Of a DNA stretch of 64,000 nucleotides, positions 30,484 to 40,944 are shown piece by piece. Location of the stretch: assembly GCF_032854445.1 (NCBI RefSeq), contig NC_088298.1, positions 21,973,295 through 22,037,294 of the forward strand, in the 5' to 3' direction. This stretch comes from Liolophura sinensis. Its lineage: Eukaryota > Mollusca > Polyplacophora > Chitonida > Chitonidae. A model generated the notes under the pieces. The model was not told the origin of the DNA. It ran no database searches and saw only the letters and a list, made by a program, of their open reading frames with translations. Both the position numbers and the translations under genes were made by a program. Each line of letters starts with the position of its first letter. Within the stretch, counting starts at the first letter, position 1.

Positions 30484-33400
30484 GCATTTCCATCGCGGCA
30501 AACCGGCGCAGGGCCTCTACAACTACCGGCTCAGCCATCTCGCAGCCATCCCCTCCTATCTGAACGCAATTTATGATGACCAGCCCACCGCATTCAACAT
30601 CAACTACAGCTTTGGGTATATCCTTCGCCACAAGGAGACGGGGAAGGTGCGTTACTTTTACCCCAGCACCAATAATTTGCGGGTACTCGACTCTCCGTAC
30701 CACGTGGCGAGTCGGGCTGACCTGCGTGACCACCTCACCGATCATCTCCCCAGTCAAGATCCACTCACCTAGGCGCAAGAATAATGTCCCAGCACAAAAT
30801 GGATCGTAGACCTATTAACCAACGTGTTGTTTTTCGCGCACAAACTACCCATTCAGCCGATCGATGAGGGTGCGGTAAACGTCGCTGCCTTACTTGGCGG
30901 CGAACATGGGGCTACACACGCTAGTGGCAGGAGATAATCGCCCTTACAGGAACCATTTGTGTTTGTTCCGTTGTTTGGCCGTCCATCTGGACAAGGCCGA
31001 CCCCAAAACTGCGAGAACCAGGCTCGACGTCACCATGGGATATATCTGGAGGCGGTAGAGATGGAGCCCACCTAGGGAGCGGTATACCTCTCAGTGCGCT
31101 GGACACGGTGGAGAGCCTTTTCGACGTTAACATTCAAGTGTACCAGCTCCTCCTTATGGACAACTTTTACCCGGCTCAACTCATCCATCGCAGTGCACAG
31201 CGCTATGCTTCTCCCACCATGCGGTTAAACCTGCATAACCTGCGTTTCAGCTACACCAAGGACATGGGGCGTTACGCCCAGTCTTTCACCTGTCAAGTGT
31301 GTTGTGTACGGTGATCTCCGTGCGCTCGTCAAGCGGATGATGGCTTACCGCAATACCATCAGCGAGACCAGTAGCACCTATCTCACGGATGAGTTAGACG
31401 AGCGCATTGATCCCAACGGCACCAAAACGTCTTACACTCGGCGGGTGCGGGACAAATTCGTGGCCCATATCAAACACACGTCCTCAGCTTCAACTCGGGC
31501 AACTAGGACCTGAACTTGATCAAGCAACAGCTTTACCCCTACCTGGTCAAGGCCTGTGATTTGGAGTGTATTATCAAGCGTAACAATAATCACATGGCCC
31601 TAAGCACGCCGAAGATGAAATTTCTGGGCATTCGAAATTACCTGCCCCCTAATTACAGTTACGACAAATGGGTGAAAGCTTACGACTGCCGCGTCACCAA
31701 GAGCAAATTTTGTTACAGGTATATAGACTCCCTCGCCCGGCTGGTGAAAACGCCGCTCCCACCCCGCCACGCTTTCGATAACGATCTGACCAACCAGCCG
31801 TGCACGGACGAAGAGTACAAGACCCTGCAGGAGACGTGGAGGAGCCACGGCATGCGTACCGTAAAAGACTTGCTGCAGTGGTATAACAACCAGGACGTGA
31901 TCCTCTTCTTGGAGGCGGCGGAGAAGATCAACGTCTTCAAAGGCTGTATTAGCACACTAGGGCTCAACCTCCGCTACCTGTTTCACGATTTGCGCTCCGT
32001 GTCCACGGTCATCGGTGAGAAAGACAAAACATGCACGACTGCCTAAAGAAAAACATCGTGGGCAGGCCGAACATCATCTTTCATCGGTACCACCAACGAG
32101 ACGTGACTCGTATACGGGGAGGTAAGCTCTGTCAGCGGATCGATGGGTTCGATGCTAACGCATTGTACTTGGCCTGCCTTGCCTCACCCATGCCGGACAG
32201 TAACTACATCCGATGGCGACGTGACGGGGAGTACGTTCCCCCCAGCACTGCGACGCGTCTAGCTGAAAAATGGCTGGACTGGCAGTCGCACCAGCTGGGG
32301 ATACCCATCCACCACAGGCTGAACCATACCGAGAACCGGGTTGGTGACAGGAACTCCCCGTAGACGGGTTCGCCCACATCGACGGACGTCCCACCGTAGA
32401 GCCACGGTTGCTATTACCACTAACACGGCTGTCACCTGAACCACCCTCGCCAGGGTGAGCTGCGCTATAACGACCGGCGGGGGTTGACACCTCAAGACTT
32501 GCGCCGTGAAGTGAGCGAGAACGAAGCGTACGTCCGGTCCCCGGTTAACGATGTGATATCCATATGCGAGTGCGAGTTTCTTCGCTTGCGGAAAACGAAC
32601 GCGGCCTCCTGTGCCTTCCTGCAGCAGTACGGCTTACCCCCGTCACAGCGACAACCCAAGACGCAGGGTCAGCTAGTCGAGTCTGTCGTCCAAGTCCGGT
32701 TGTTTGGCTTCATCGAATACGACATCCACGTGCCAGACGATCTGAAAGTGGACTTTGCGGCACGTCCACCCATATTTAAAAACATTGATGTGAGCCAGGA
32801 GGACATAGGCTCCACCATGGCGGAGTTTGTGCAGGTAAATGAGATCATGCCCCGTTCCAGGCGAATGCTGATATGGAGTATGTTCGGCACGGAAATTCTG
32901 CTGGCCACCCCGTTACTACAATGGTATCTCGCTCACGTGTTGGTAGTGACCCGCGTGTACCAAGTGATGGAGTACACACCCGAGGAAGCCTTCCAAACAT
33001 TTGCGGACGCCGTCACCCAAGCCCAGCGAGAGGGGGACGCCGACCCTTCCAAGGTTCTTATCAGGGAAACGATGAAGTTGTTGGGAAATTGCGGCACTGG
33101 CAAAACCGTGAAAAACCAAGACCGGCATATGGATGTGAAAATCTGTGACCTGACGAAGGCGCGCAAGTTACTGGAGAGTGTACCGTGCCGTACCGTCGAC
33201 CAAATCAATAACGACACCTTCGAAGTGGCGAGAAGCAAGAGGGCCGTTCGTTACAACCTGCCCTTGCATATAGGATGTAAGGTGTACCAGTATGCCAAAC
33301 TGCGTATGTTGGTGTTTCACTGATTTCATGGCTCGTTTTTTTTAACAAGGTGGACTGGCATTACTGCGAGATGGACAGACTCCGCGTACATGAACTTGGT

Positions 33401-33802
33401 CTGAACCGGGTTGGGAATCCTTGGTTTAACCTGAGCTGCGGGCGGTATACGAGGCAGAGCGGGACAAATGGTTGCATCGACCACTACGACTTTGACAAAC
33501 GTACGCTGGGGCTCTTCCAAATCGAATGGACTGGTGACGCTGTCGTCAGTTTGTGTTCGAAGACATACTGTTGCTACGGCGGGGCGTCGAACAATAAAGA
33601 CAAGCTCTCCTGCAAAGTGGAGAGTGGAGCAGGACGTTTACCTCTCCGTGTTGCGCAACCACCAAAGCGCGAGTGGTGTGAACCGAGGTATGCGTATGCG
33701 GGGAAACACCTTGTATTCCTATACCCAGACCAAATTACGTATTTTTATGGGAAGTGCAAAGGACTGCCGGACGGTGTGAGCACCATCTGCCTGGATATTT
33801 GA
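30484..33802 (+). pseudogene. Element 2: family B DNA polymerase, nearly full length but decayed
   Basis: A second polymerase B lineage, distinct from element 1. In order: FNINYSFGYILRHKETGK (30595), CLFRCLAVHL (30961), VESLFDVNIQVYQLL (31110), PTMRLNLHNLRFSYTKDM (31216), KFLGIRNYLPPNYSYDKW (31618), LQWYNNQDV (31876), GFDANALYL (motif A, 32146), RIGDR-like end of the exonuclease part (32340), FGFIEYDIHVP (32703), PPIFKNIDVSQ (32766), LLATPLLQWYLAHVLVVTRV (32900), MKLLGNCGTGKT (motif B, 33070), YQYAKLRMLVFH (33288), YCEMD (motif C, where the following D-S is lost, 33363), GLFQIEWTGD (33510), LCSKTYCCYGG (33552). Several stops and frameshifts break it. It would replicate the element's DNA. Confidence 0.85.
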
Positions 33803-33861
33803 CCGGACTAGCCCCAACGGTTATATACCATGCCCATATAATGTGTTCCCTTGAAGGCTAA

Positions 33862-33911
33862 AATAAATAGGTCAAAACACCACTGTGTGCGAGTGTCATT
33901 TTCTCTTTATT
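33862..33911. terminator. Back-to-back polyadenylation signals of convergent genes
   Basis: AATAAA on the plus strand (33862-33867), 60 bp after the polymerase end, and AATAAA on the minus strand (33911-33906) just after the protease end. A compact tail-to-tail arrangement, as in viral genomes. Confidence 0.6.
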
Positions 33912-33959
33912 CATTTATATTTCATAACATATCGAACAGGAAAAAAACATGGAAAGAAC

Positions 33960-34445
33960 GTTATTACAACCCACTGGCTGGTGGAGTGATAAAAAACGGG
34001 GGCTGGACCCCGAACTGGGGGTCCGCCCAATCGTACACCATTAAGTTGTAATCGTATGTCGTACACGACGTGTCCAACGTATGCACAATAGCGACCATGG
34101 GACAACCTCGAGATCTCTTGGTTAGGTAATACACGCAATATTGTCCACACACGGCCGTATCCAGACTCTGCAGCCGCCATTATTTCACGTCCAGTGGTGT
34201 GTCCTCCGGTTGAGCCAAGCGGTGATATCGGTGTGGTGGTGTGGGAGTTCGTACGACTATTCTCCCCGGAGACGGGGTGGGTCTGGGCACACGTCTGTGA
34301 AGACAGCTACCCAATGTTGTCCGTGGCGGAGACACGTGTCTGTGTTGATATAAGCGTCTGACATTCGTACACCATTCGTAGTCTGCAAAGGGCGTTCCAA
34401 GTCGATAATCGCAAGATCCATTTCCAAACCAACGTTTAACACTAG
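33960..34445 (-). pseudogene. Element 2: adenain-like cysteine protease, frameshifted
   Basis: The first half (34442-34257) begins MLNVGLEMDLAIIDLERPLQ and carries INTDTCLRHGQHWVAVFTD, with the catalytic His in HWVA. After a frame change the second half has CGQYCVYYLTKRSRGCPMVA, with the catalytic Cys in CGQYC (about 34147-34133), then IVHTLDTS. This is the adenovirus-type maturation protease fold used by Polintons and adintoviruses to process virion proteins. The His and Cys blocks are intact, but the frames are not joined. It is convergent with the polymerase. Confidence 0.8.
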
Positions 34446-34459
34446 CTCCCAAAGACTAA

Positions 34460-34794
34460 GGTATGTAAGAAATTATACAAATAAGAAATAGACGATAACA
34501 CACAAGAGAGAAGCAGACATCAGTTTTCAATGATGCCGGGCATACAGTGAATATTCCAGGCATGAATTCCATATCAAAGTTCAAATTCGTAGTCCGTTAA
34601 TGACTTGCAGGTCAAATAACAATTAAACAAGGCGTCTCAGTCGCACCTTGACTGCAACTGTTCATAAAGGCATCATGCAGATGTAATGAGCATGGCTGCC
34701 TTTACGGTCCCTAGCCCCAGGTTAAGCGGTATTAGATACAGTTTGAAAATGACGAGCGTTACAGACCCTAACTGATCAGATTATGATTCAAAAG
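34460..34794. other. Decayed element 2 interior
   Basis: AT-richer than its surroundings, with no recognised frame. On the minus strand it is the continuation of the reading interrupted by the SINE at 34808. Confidence 0.35.
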
Positions 34795-34807
34795 TAAAGG
34801 ACGATTA

Positions 34808-35080
34808 TTTTTTTTTTTTTTTTTTTTTTTATTGGTGTTTTACGCCGTACTCAAGAATATTTCACTTATACGACGGCGGCCAGCATTATGGTGGGTGGAA
34901 ACCCGGCAGAGCCCGGGGGAAACCCACGACCATCCGCAGGTTGCTGGCAGACCTTCCCACTTACGGCCAGAGAGGAAGCCAGCATGAGCTGGACTTGAAC
35001 TCACAGCGACCGCATTGGTGAGAGGCTCCTGGGTCATTACGCTGCGCTAGCGCGCTAACCGACTCAGCCACGGAGGCCCC
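34808..35080 (-). mobile_element. SINE-1, full length, inserted in element 2
   Basis: Complete minus-strand copy from a poly-T/A tail to the tRNA head (GCCACGGAGGCCCC), close to the family consensus. It is flanked by a perfect 13-bp duplication TAAAGGACGATTA (34795-34807 and 35081-35093). The insertion is younger than element 2. Confidence 0.95.
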
Positions 35081-35093
35081 TAAAGGACGATTA

Positions 35094-35275
35094 CGTCTTT
35101 CCCGTTAATATGTAAAGATCTCATGCTACAAGAGGGGCCATCTATGATGTTACACATGACATACACTTTTCCCGTGTTGGTAAAGAGGTTCATGTACGTT
35201 CTGACGAAATTCTCGGTCACAAAGTCGTCATCTGGGCCAAACGGGCAGGCGAGGACGAGTGGGAGGGACTCTTCT
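35094..35275 (-). pseudogene. Element 2: unrecognised ORF cut by the SINE
   Basis: The minus strand is open for about 60 codons, with SLPLVLACPFGPDDDFVTEN and RTYMNLFTNTGKVYVMCNII. Composition and position between pX-like gene and protease point to an element structural gene. It runs into the SINE target site at 35093, and beyond it (34794 downward) the frame soon stops. I do not recognise the family. Confidence 0.4.
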
Positions 35276-35341
35276 TCTTGGTCCTGCTTGGTCCTGACGA
35301 GTGGGAGCGGTGCGTCGGATCTTCCGTTTTATAGACGTCCC

Positions 35342-35608
35342 TCACTCCTCGTACAGCTTGTCCAGCATCCTGCGCTGGTCATAGCGACCGGCTTTGACAA
35401 CCAGCTGTTTTCTTCCCTCCAGAGCTTGTCGTTTCAAGGCCTGGCTTACCGGTACTCCCTTGTTCCACTCGTCGCCCATGACTTTCAGTCCGGCATGTAA
35501 CGCAGTTTTACCCAACGCTTTCACAGCCGGCTTTAACAAAGGCTGTGCAATTTTTATGAAACTGCCGAGCAAGCCGTAACCGGACTGTACAACGTCACCC
35601 GGAAACAC
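35342..35608 (-). pseudogene. Element 2: small basic amphipathic protein (pX-like candidate)
   Basis: 88 codons: MFPGDVVQSGYGLLGSFIKI, then AQPLLKPAVKALGKTALHAG and a basic C-terminus (KRQALEGRKQLVVKAGRYDQ). A Gly/Leu amphipathic helix followed by an A-L-K-rich basic stretch resembles the small core proteins (pX/pVI-like) of adintoviruses and Polintons, which bind DNA or disrupt membranes. This assignment rests on composition and position only. The frame itself is intact, so this short gene may have escaped damage by chance. It lies on the strand of the protease. Confidence 0.45.
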
Positions 35609-35736
35609 AGGTAACCCACCTCCTCTGGCTTGCTTGGTTTAATAGTCGATGTAGGATCGACACACGGCGGGTTCGTCTACGACGTTCATTGCAAAGGTAA
35701 TGCGCGCCGCTGTCAAAAGTGAAGTGTCAGCACCAC

Positions 35737-36480
35737 TTAACCTCGTTCAAATGAGACAGGTTGCCCCGAGTCGTCCCTAATATCAATTTCCACCGTGGAG
35801 AAATGCTTGCGCCGCACGAGGATGTATTCCACGTGTTGGAAGGTCTTGGAGATGAGTTGCTTGTACTTCCCTTTCGTGGCGACCAGCCGCAACAGCGGCA
35901 CCAACGTGTCTCCCACCCCACTCGCCCTTCCACAATGTCCGTGTACACGTACAGCGTGGGTGTGGTGGCATGTAAATCCTGGGCACCGATATGCCGGCCC
36001 CATGAGCCAATCATGCGGTAAATTCATGAGCTGCTTCAGACACGGGCTGAAACCGAGCCCCAGTTGTTTCTGAAACCGCAGGCTGTATTTCCGCTGCACG
36101 TCATCGAAACCAAACGTCAAATCACCGGCGTGAGCCTTGAGTAAAGGGATGTGTGTGTGGGTCAACACAGTCAGTCAGCACCTTGGCGAGGTCTGTGGGT
36201 GAAGGGTAATAGCCGGCTGGCAATGTTAACTTATGCTTAGCGCGGTGCGTGTTCTCTTTAGAGTCTAAAACACACCACACTTCGTCTTGCAGCATGTTGA
36301 ATCAGGTACGAGGGTGCTGTATTTCTACCAACCCACATTTCCAGTCACCAGGCAAATGCATGGGCTGTGACAGTTGGGTAGTGAAATGCGTCAAGGTATT
36401 GCTGGGGAAGTAGTCGAACGAGCTGTTATTGGGCAGCGTGACGTAAAACACGTTGGTGAGGTGATCTCCTCCGGGTTGAA
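35737..36480 (-). pseudogene. Element 2: conserved structural protein, broken
   Basis: The N-terminal half (36480-36170, several frames) has FYVTLPNNSSFDYFPSNT, TQLSQPMHLPGDWKCGLVEI and LPAGYYPSPTDL. The C-terminal half (36168-35737) has GFDDVQRKYSLRFQKQLGLG, HVEYILVRRKHFSTVEIDIR and DDSGQPVSFERGKVVLTLHF. I recall this block pattern from unclassified proteins next to CLFRCLA-type polymerases in marine invertebrate genomes. A penton-like or other virion role is likely but not shown. Frame changes near 36170 and elsewhere inactivate it. Confidence 0.5.
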
Positions 36481-37158
36481 TGACCCTCTTTCCATCTGAC
36501 GCCGGTATACGGACTCCACTTTAGCGGGGGTACGATGGCTGGAGACGCAGTCCGGGCCCATGCTGTTGTCATGGCTGGAGACTGACGCAGTCCGGGTCCA
36601 TGCTGTTGTCATCCCTTGGGTCGGCATGGTGTGGCGGTGGTAGTGGTTTTGGTGGTAGGGGTTTTGGTGGGAGGAGGAGAAGGGGGGCGAGACCGGGAGG
36701 GCAGAGACGGTGATGTGGTAGGGGTTTTTTTCCTCACGGTTGGTGTGTCTATTTTTTCGCGCACCCAATCGCGCCAGCGATAGTGGTGTGGTCGCTCGGT
36801 GTCGCCCCAGAGGAGAGCAGCGTTTCTCCGTAACCGGGACGCTCTCTAAAATCTCCCCCTCGCTCAAACGACCGACAGGCTTGGCGGTGGGCGGGTTCGT
36901 CGTCGGACTTGGCTGCTGTGCGGCTTGGTATCGATCTTGAAACGCACGGTACCGTTGAATTTTCTCATCGTCCGAGAGAGTCACGTCGTGGAGGATCGAT
37001 GCCATCTCTTGGTCGAGCGCGTTGAGGGCTTTAACAGTATTGGGCACGGGGTACGGAGAGACGGGTCTAAGAGCCGCGGCTCGACCAAGGCCATTTTCTT
37101 GGCGCTCCAACGAAACCACCGCGCTGAACAATCCGTCCTTTCTTATGCAGGGGAACAC
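36480..37158 (-). pseudogene. Element 2: ORF with LDxEMxxIL motif, function unknown
   Basis: An open minus-strand frame whose N-terminal part holds VKALNALDQEMASILHDVTL and SDDEKIQRYRAFQDRYQAAQ, a helical motif I associate with Polinton-like elements of invertebrates. It is followed by a Pro/Thr-rich linker and RLSEGEILESVPVTEKR. After about residue 125 the translation becomes His/Ser/Pro-rich and is probably the wrong frame. Role unknown. Confidence 0.4.
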
Positions 37159-37315
37159 TGTTCTTCACCAAGGTGCGAAGACCCGTCTTGTGCCGCTGTA
37201 ACTTCTTCTTCTGAGCCCACTTCCATTAACACATTCTTGGCACATTCACACAAACACCGAAGTAAACCTGGATCGTAGCCGCGCAGCACGGCGTGTCGAA
37301 TAGCGGAGAGTGATG
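37100..37315 (-). pseudogene. Element 2: short Cys-rich ORF remnant
   Basis: On the minus strand IRHAVLRGYDPGLLRCLCEC and AKNVLM are followed, after a frame change, by KNSVPLHKKGRIVQRGGFV. A basic helix ending in K.Q/VQ.GGF is a pattern found in small ORFs near the previous gene type. Low confidence. Confidence 0.3.
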
Positions 37316-37319
37316 GCTT

Positions 37320-37615
37320 GGCCCATGGACGCGTCCTGCTTGGCGGTAAACACCGTGGTGGGTAGCGGGGTGGAGGTCACGTCCTCGCCTGGGACAATTC
37401 TGTCAAGCCGACGAGCGATGTCACTCGGCGACAACGGTGGTGAAGGTGGTTGTGACGGCGGCGGCGGCGGCGGCGGGGACAAATGCTTTCCAGTCCAACG
37501 GAGGAACGTCTTGTTCAATTGCCCATGCAGATATTGAAGGGTCGACTAGTCTTGGAGGATCAATGTACAGGAGAACTCCGAACACGGCTGCCACGGTGAC
37601 TTTATTCTCACGCAA
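37320..37615 (-). other. Pro/Ala triplet-repeat region inside element 2
   Basis: A (GGC)n-like run (37447-37480) gives Pro runs in one minus frame and Ala runs in another. One frame starts MRENKVTVAAVFGVLLYIDP. No family recognised. Confidence 0.3.
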
Positions 37616-37744
37616 GCCTTGTACCCACTGATTTATCCCTTTAGGTAGGTCAATATGGAGTGGCAGTCACCCCTGTCATCCTCGGGGTTAAATACGTTGG
37701 ACGCCCGTGGTCGGCACCCAAGAATTAAAACTGGATGGATTGCC

Positions 37745-38455
37745 GACCCATCTTCACTTCACACAGCAGTATAGTTTTCCTCCACGACGTTCCCTTTCTA
37801 AGATCTTCTCCACTTGATACAATTTATCTGCCGCGCGCGTGACCGGCTGCAGTTCGATCTCGTAAAAAGTCCCGAGCAACCGTTCCCCGTTCAAGTCCTC
37901 GAGTGTGTACACGACAGGCTGACGAGGGTGGGTGCGAACGATGCGGAACATTTTCGTGCTCCAATTCTGGAGTACTATTTTTCGAATTTCCCTTTCACTT
38001 TACTTATACGCACGAGATCGCCGGTGTGATAGCATTACACTGATCGTTTGGACATGGATGGACCGTACCAAGCTTGACGCACTTCTTTCTCGTTCTGAGT
38101 GGTGACTTCGATGGGAGCCCGCCTTATATACTGCGGTGATACGCTCGATTGTAGCCGCGGACCAGCGCCGGCAAGGCGTTCCGGTACCGCCGAGTGTTGT
38201 GAGCAGTGAAATATTTGCACATGCATCATTTCAAAGTACGGTTAAACCGTTCTACCATGGACGCTTTGGTCTCGTTAAACGCGTGAAAGAGAAACACCCC
38301 GTTGTCCTTTAAAAATGCCTGGAACGCTCTGTTCAGAAACTCTTCGCCCTCGTCCGTTTGCAGGTATACAACAATCGACTTCCCGTCTTAAAAATGCGTT
38401 GAAAGGCCTCGATTAGACGAGCACCGGTTTTGATGCGCAGTGAAACCACCCAAGC
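37745..38455 (-). pseudogene. Element 2: retroviral-type integrase with chromodomain, truncated
   Basis: DDE integrase relic that would insert the element into host DNA. From about 38455 down: QTDEGEEFLNRAFQAFLKDN (second catalytic Asp), NETKASMVERFNRTLK (catalytic Glu), YFTAHNTRRYRNALPALVRG, RRAPIEVTTQNEKEVRQAWY, then a C-terminal MFRIVRTHPRQPVVYTLEDL, GTFYEIELQPV and a chromodomain LYQVEKILERERRGGKLY with NPSSFNSWV. This is the Polinton/Maverick c-integrase layout. The part with the N-terminal zinc finger and first Asp is missing beyond 38455, and stops and frameshifts are present. Confidence 0.8.
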
Positions 38456-38728
38456 GTGTGTGGAGAGGAAATATTCACAGAAAAAGTTTCAGCTATTATA
38501 AAACCATATAAATGCATTTCGTCTGAACGTATTCTTACATAATGTTAAGTGAAAATGCAGTAAGGTGATTTTAAGTATATGCACGAGAAAAATTACCAAT
38601 AAGTTAGGAAGGTCTTATGTGTTATTATTGGACTGTGGGTGAACGAATGCTGAAGAAGAAACAAAAAATTCTTTTAGAATTTAAAATCAAAAGGAAAAAT
38701 ATTATTAAACTTATACCTTTGCACTGAC

Positions 38729-38792
38729 CATTAACTAAGAGGACGACGACCACAAGTGCTACACTTTTCAAAGTTTCTCCGCAATCCGGCAT
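38729..38792 (-). CDS. Signal-peptide first exon, copy 2
   Basis: Paralogue of the exon at 3083-3146: 64 nt, phase 1 end, MPDCGETLKSVALVVVVLLV plus N. The donor is GTCAGT, weaker than copy 1's GTGAGT. Another GT lies 12 nt further (AAAG|GTATAAG). The leader has four 18-bp repeats (38827-38898), and homology with copy 1 runs from about 38650 to 39003. Its downstream intron runs toward element 2, whose integrase relic starts about 270 bp away. An orphan exon or pseudogene fragment. Confidence 0.5.
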
Positions 38793-38826
38793 TTTCCAGG
38801 TGATTTCCCTCTTTGTCTTTACAATA

Positions 38827-38898
38827 GTCTCAGAGTTTAATCTCGTCTCAGTGTGTAATCTCGTCTCAGTGTGTAATCTCGTCTCAGTGTTTAATCTC
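38827..38898 (-). repeat. Four 18-bp leader repeats
   Basis: Four exact-length units of GTCTCAGTGTGTAATCTC type, against two at the paralogous site (3182-3217). 18 bp keeps frame, so the minus-strand leader happens to be open (TRLHTE per unit). Confidence 0.9.
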
Positions 38899-39127
38899 GT
38901 TACACTGTTTAATTTGATCACAGTTGTCTTCCTAGCAATCTCCAGGTGGTATGAATTCCGGGCAATTCGCACCCGGCTAGATGTATAGGCCTACAGTCAG
39001 TTTAGCTATTATTTTTATATTTCCCATATCAATAGGTGTAATTACGTTTAGTATTAGAAAATTTGTCTTTAACAGCATATTTACTGAAGTAGCATGTCAA
39101 GTATTACGTTATTTTTACTTTGCACAG

Positions 39128-39221
39128 GACTGGTCGACACCTTTGTACTATGGAGCCCTGAAACAGTGTGGATGTTGTTCGTGTGCTGTTAAAGGGTGCT
39201 GATGTTAATGTACAGAATCAG
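39128..39221 (+). pseudogene. Ankyrin-repeat pseudo-exon 1
   Basis: The acceptor TTTACTTTGCACAG is followed by DWSTPLYYGALK, a one-base frame slip, then SVDVVRVLLKGADVNVQNQ, the second half of a classic ankyrin repeat (VVxxLLxxGADVN). The donor is CAG|GTATAG. The frame slip makes it non-functional as it stands. A degenerate duplicate lies at 39654-39725. Confidence 0.55.
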
Positions 39222-39653
39222 GTATAGGTGATGTATAGATATGAGGCCGCAATACTTAAAAACTAAGGAATACTTTTACTCGGTATAGTTTAAGGGAATA
39301 TATTGGTTTTGTGGCCTTTTATGTCAATAAGGCGAGTTAGGCCATGCCAGACTTCAAAGGGGTCATTAGCATAAGCTCAACTTTGCGATATGAACAGTCT
39401 AATCAGCTCTCTACCTGTGACGTTATGTGAGCTATACCACGCTCTGTAGGAGAGTTCGGCTGTGTTCAGCCTGCAACTGCAAATTAAACGCAGTTGAACT
39501 ACCTGATACAACACAAAAAATAGCACACAATCGAATTATTTTTACATTCCCCTTAAGGATACGTGCATTTACGTTCATTATTAGTGAATGCGTCATTAAT
39601 AGCATATTACTGAAGTAACACTTCAAGTATTACATTATATTTATTTTGAACAG

Positions 39654-39725
39654 AACGCGTGGTCCCCTTTGCTCAGGAAAACAGTGTGGTTGTTGTTCGT
39701 GTGCTACTGTCAGTGCACAGAAAAG
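39654..39725 (+). pseudogene. Ankyrin-repeat pseudo-exon 2 (degenerate duplicate)
   Basis: About 530 bp downstream of the first, with matching flanks (AGCATATTACTGAAGTA..A.TTCAAGTATTAC) and the shared core AACAGTGTGG.TGTTGTTCGT. The GADVN part is lost. Bounded by GAACAG and AAAAG|GTACG. Confidence 0.45.
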
Positions 39726-39739
39726 GTACGTGATATACT

Positions 39740-40930
39740 AAAATAAGGCCGGCCACATGACGGTAGATGGCTATGTAGTTTGCTCATGTGACAGTTGATT
39801 TGAGCCTTGTATTTCAAGACCTGTGCTATGCGCCAAATCCACTGGCTGCAGCTAAATAAATTTGCTCTACATAGGATATAATAAGTGTGAATATTAGAAA
39901 AATTCCATCTTTAGAAAGACGACGCATATTTTATAACCTCTTTTTGTAGTCTGAAGATGTAACTAACATACGTTTATTTTCGATTGACGACAATAACGCC
40001 AGAGTGTAGGAGCGCACCAGACACATAGGTATAGTGATTTCAAAAGGCGAACTGGAAAATCAGTGCATTGAGAAGTGAAATGAACAAGTTCTACCCAATT
40101 TCTACCACACACAAGCACCGCCTTATTCTCCCATGTCCTTATTTTTTATTCAAATTTTATAAATAAAACCACTTCAATTGTTAAGTTCTACATTACTCTT
40201 ACAATATACAATAAGGATGGACAACTTTTCACTTTTATCGTGTGACAAGAATGCGTTATGGCACGGTAGGCCTACACAACATTAGAACTCGTCGAATTAC
40301 ACACTGGTATAATTTATTGTATTTTTAAAACAAACAATAAAAAACACAACACATGCAGAAAGGGGAACTGAGTCCTATTAAATTCTGTTTGTCTTTAAAG
40401 CCAGAATAATAAACGATCGGTTTCATGTTATCAGCTCAGATGCCATGTATCCAACACTAGACGGCCACAAAGAAGTGATCAAATGTGCACACTTTATCTC
40501 GTTAAAATATACCCAATAATGTTAAATTGTTTCATATAGATTAAATTAACCAAGTGCAGTGCCATCAACGTGCACATTTGCGTTAGCGAACGTTTTGATC
40601 TGATCCCTGCTACTAGACTAACATAAGGCTTCTTGGTGTTTTGTTCTTGGAAATATTGAACAAACACCTGAAGTGGCAGTGAGGTTTTTTCTATTTACAG
40701 ATGATAGATTATAGAGCGTTGAAAGCATATATCTGATCCATATAAAGTAAGTCATGTAAGGGCCGTCGGGCGATGAATGGATCGAGTTTTCCTCAGCGCC
40801 TGTTTTTTTTCAAACGAAGTTACTCACATGCATTTCAAAATTACCTTTCTAAAAATGCCCTGAAAGAAATACATTAGTTTTATGGCATATTATGTAAAAT
40901 AAGGTGAGTTACAACGTACCAGAATTGATG
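39740..40930. other. AT-rich non-coding stretch
   Basis: No gene or repeat recognised. Confidence 0.4.
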
Positions 40931-40944
40931 ACACTCTGGCAATA

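Noticed and set aside
35123-35500. 125-codon plus-strand frame
   Set aside because: It is opposite the minus-strand pX-like and PFGPDDD frames, which have a more protein-like composition.
36740-37278. Plus-strand frames in element 2
   Set aside because: Shadows of the GC-rich minus-strand element genes, with no motifs of their own.
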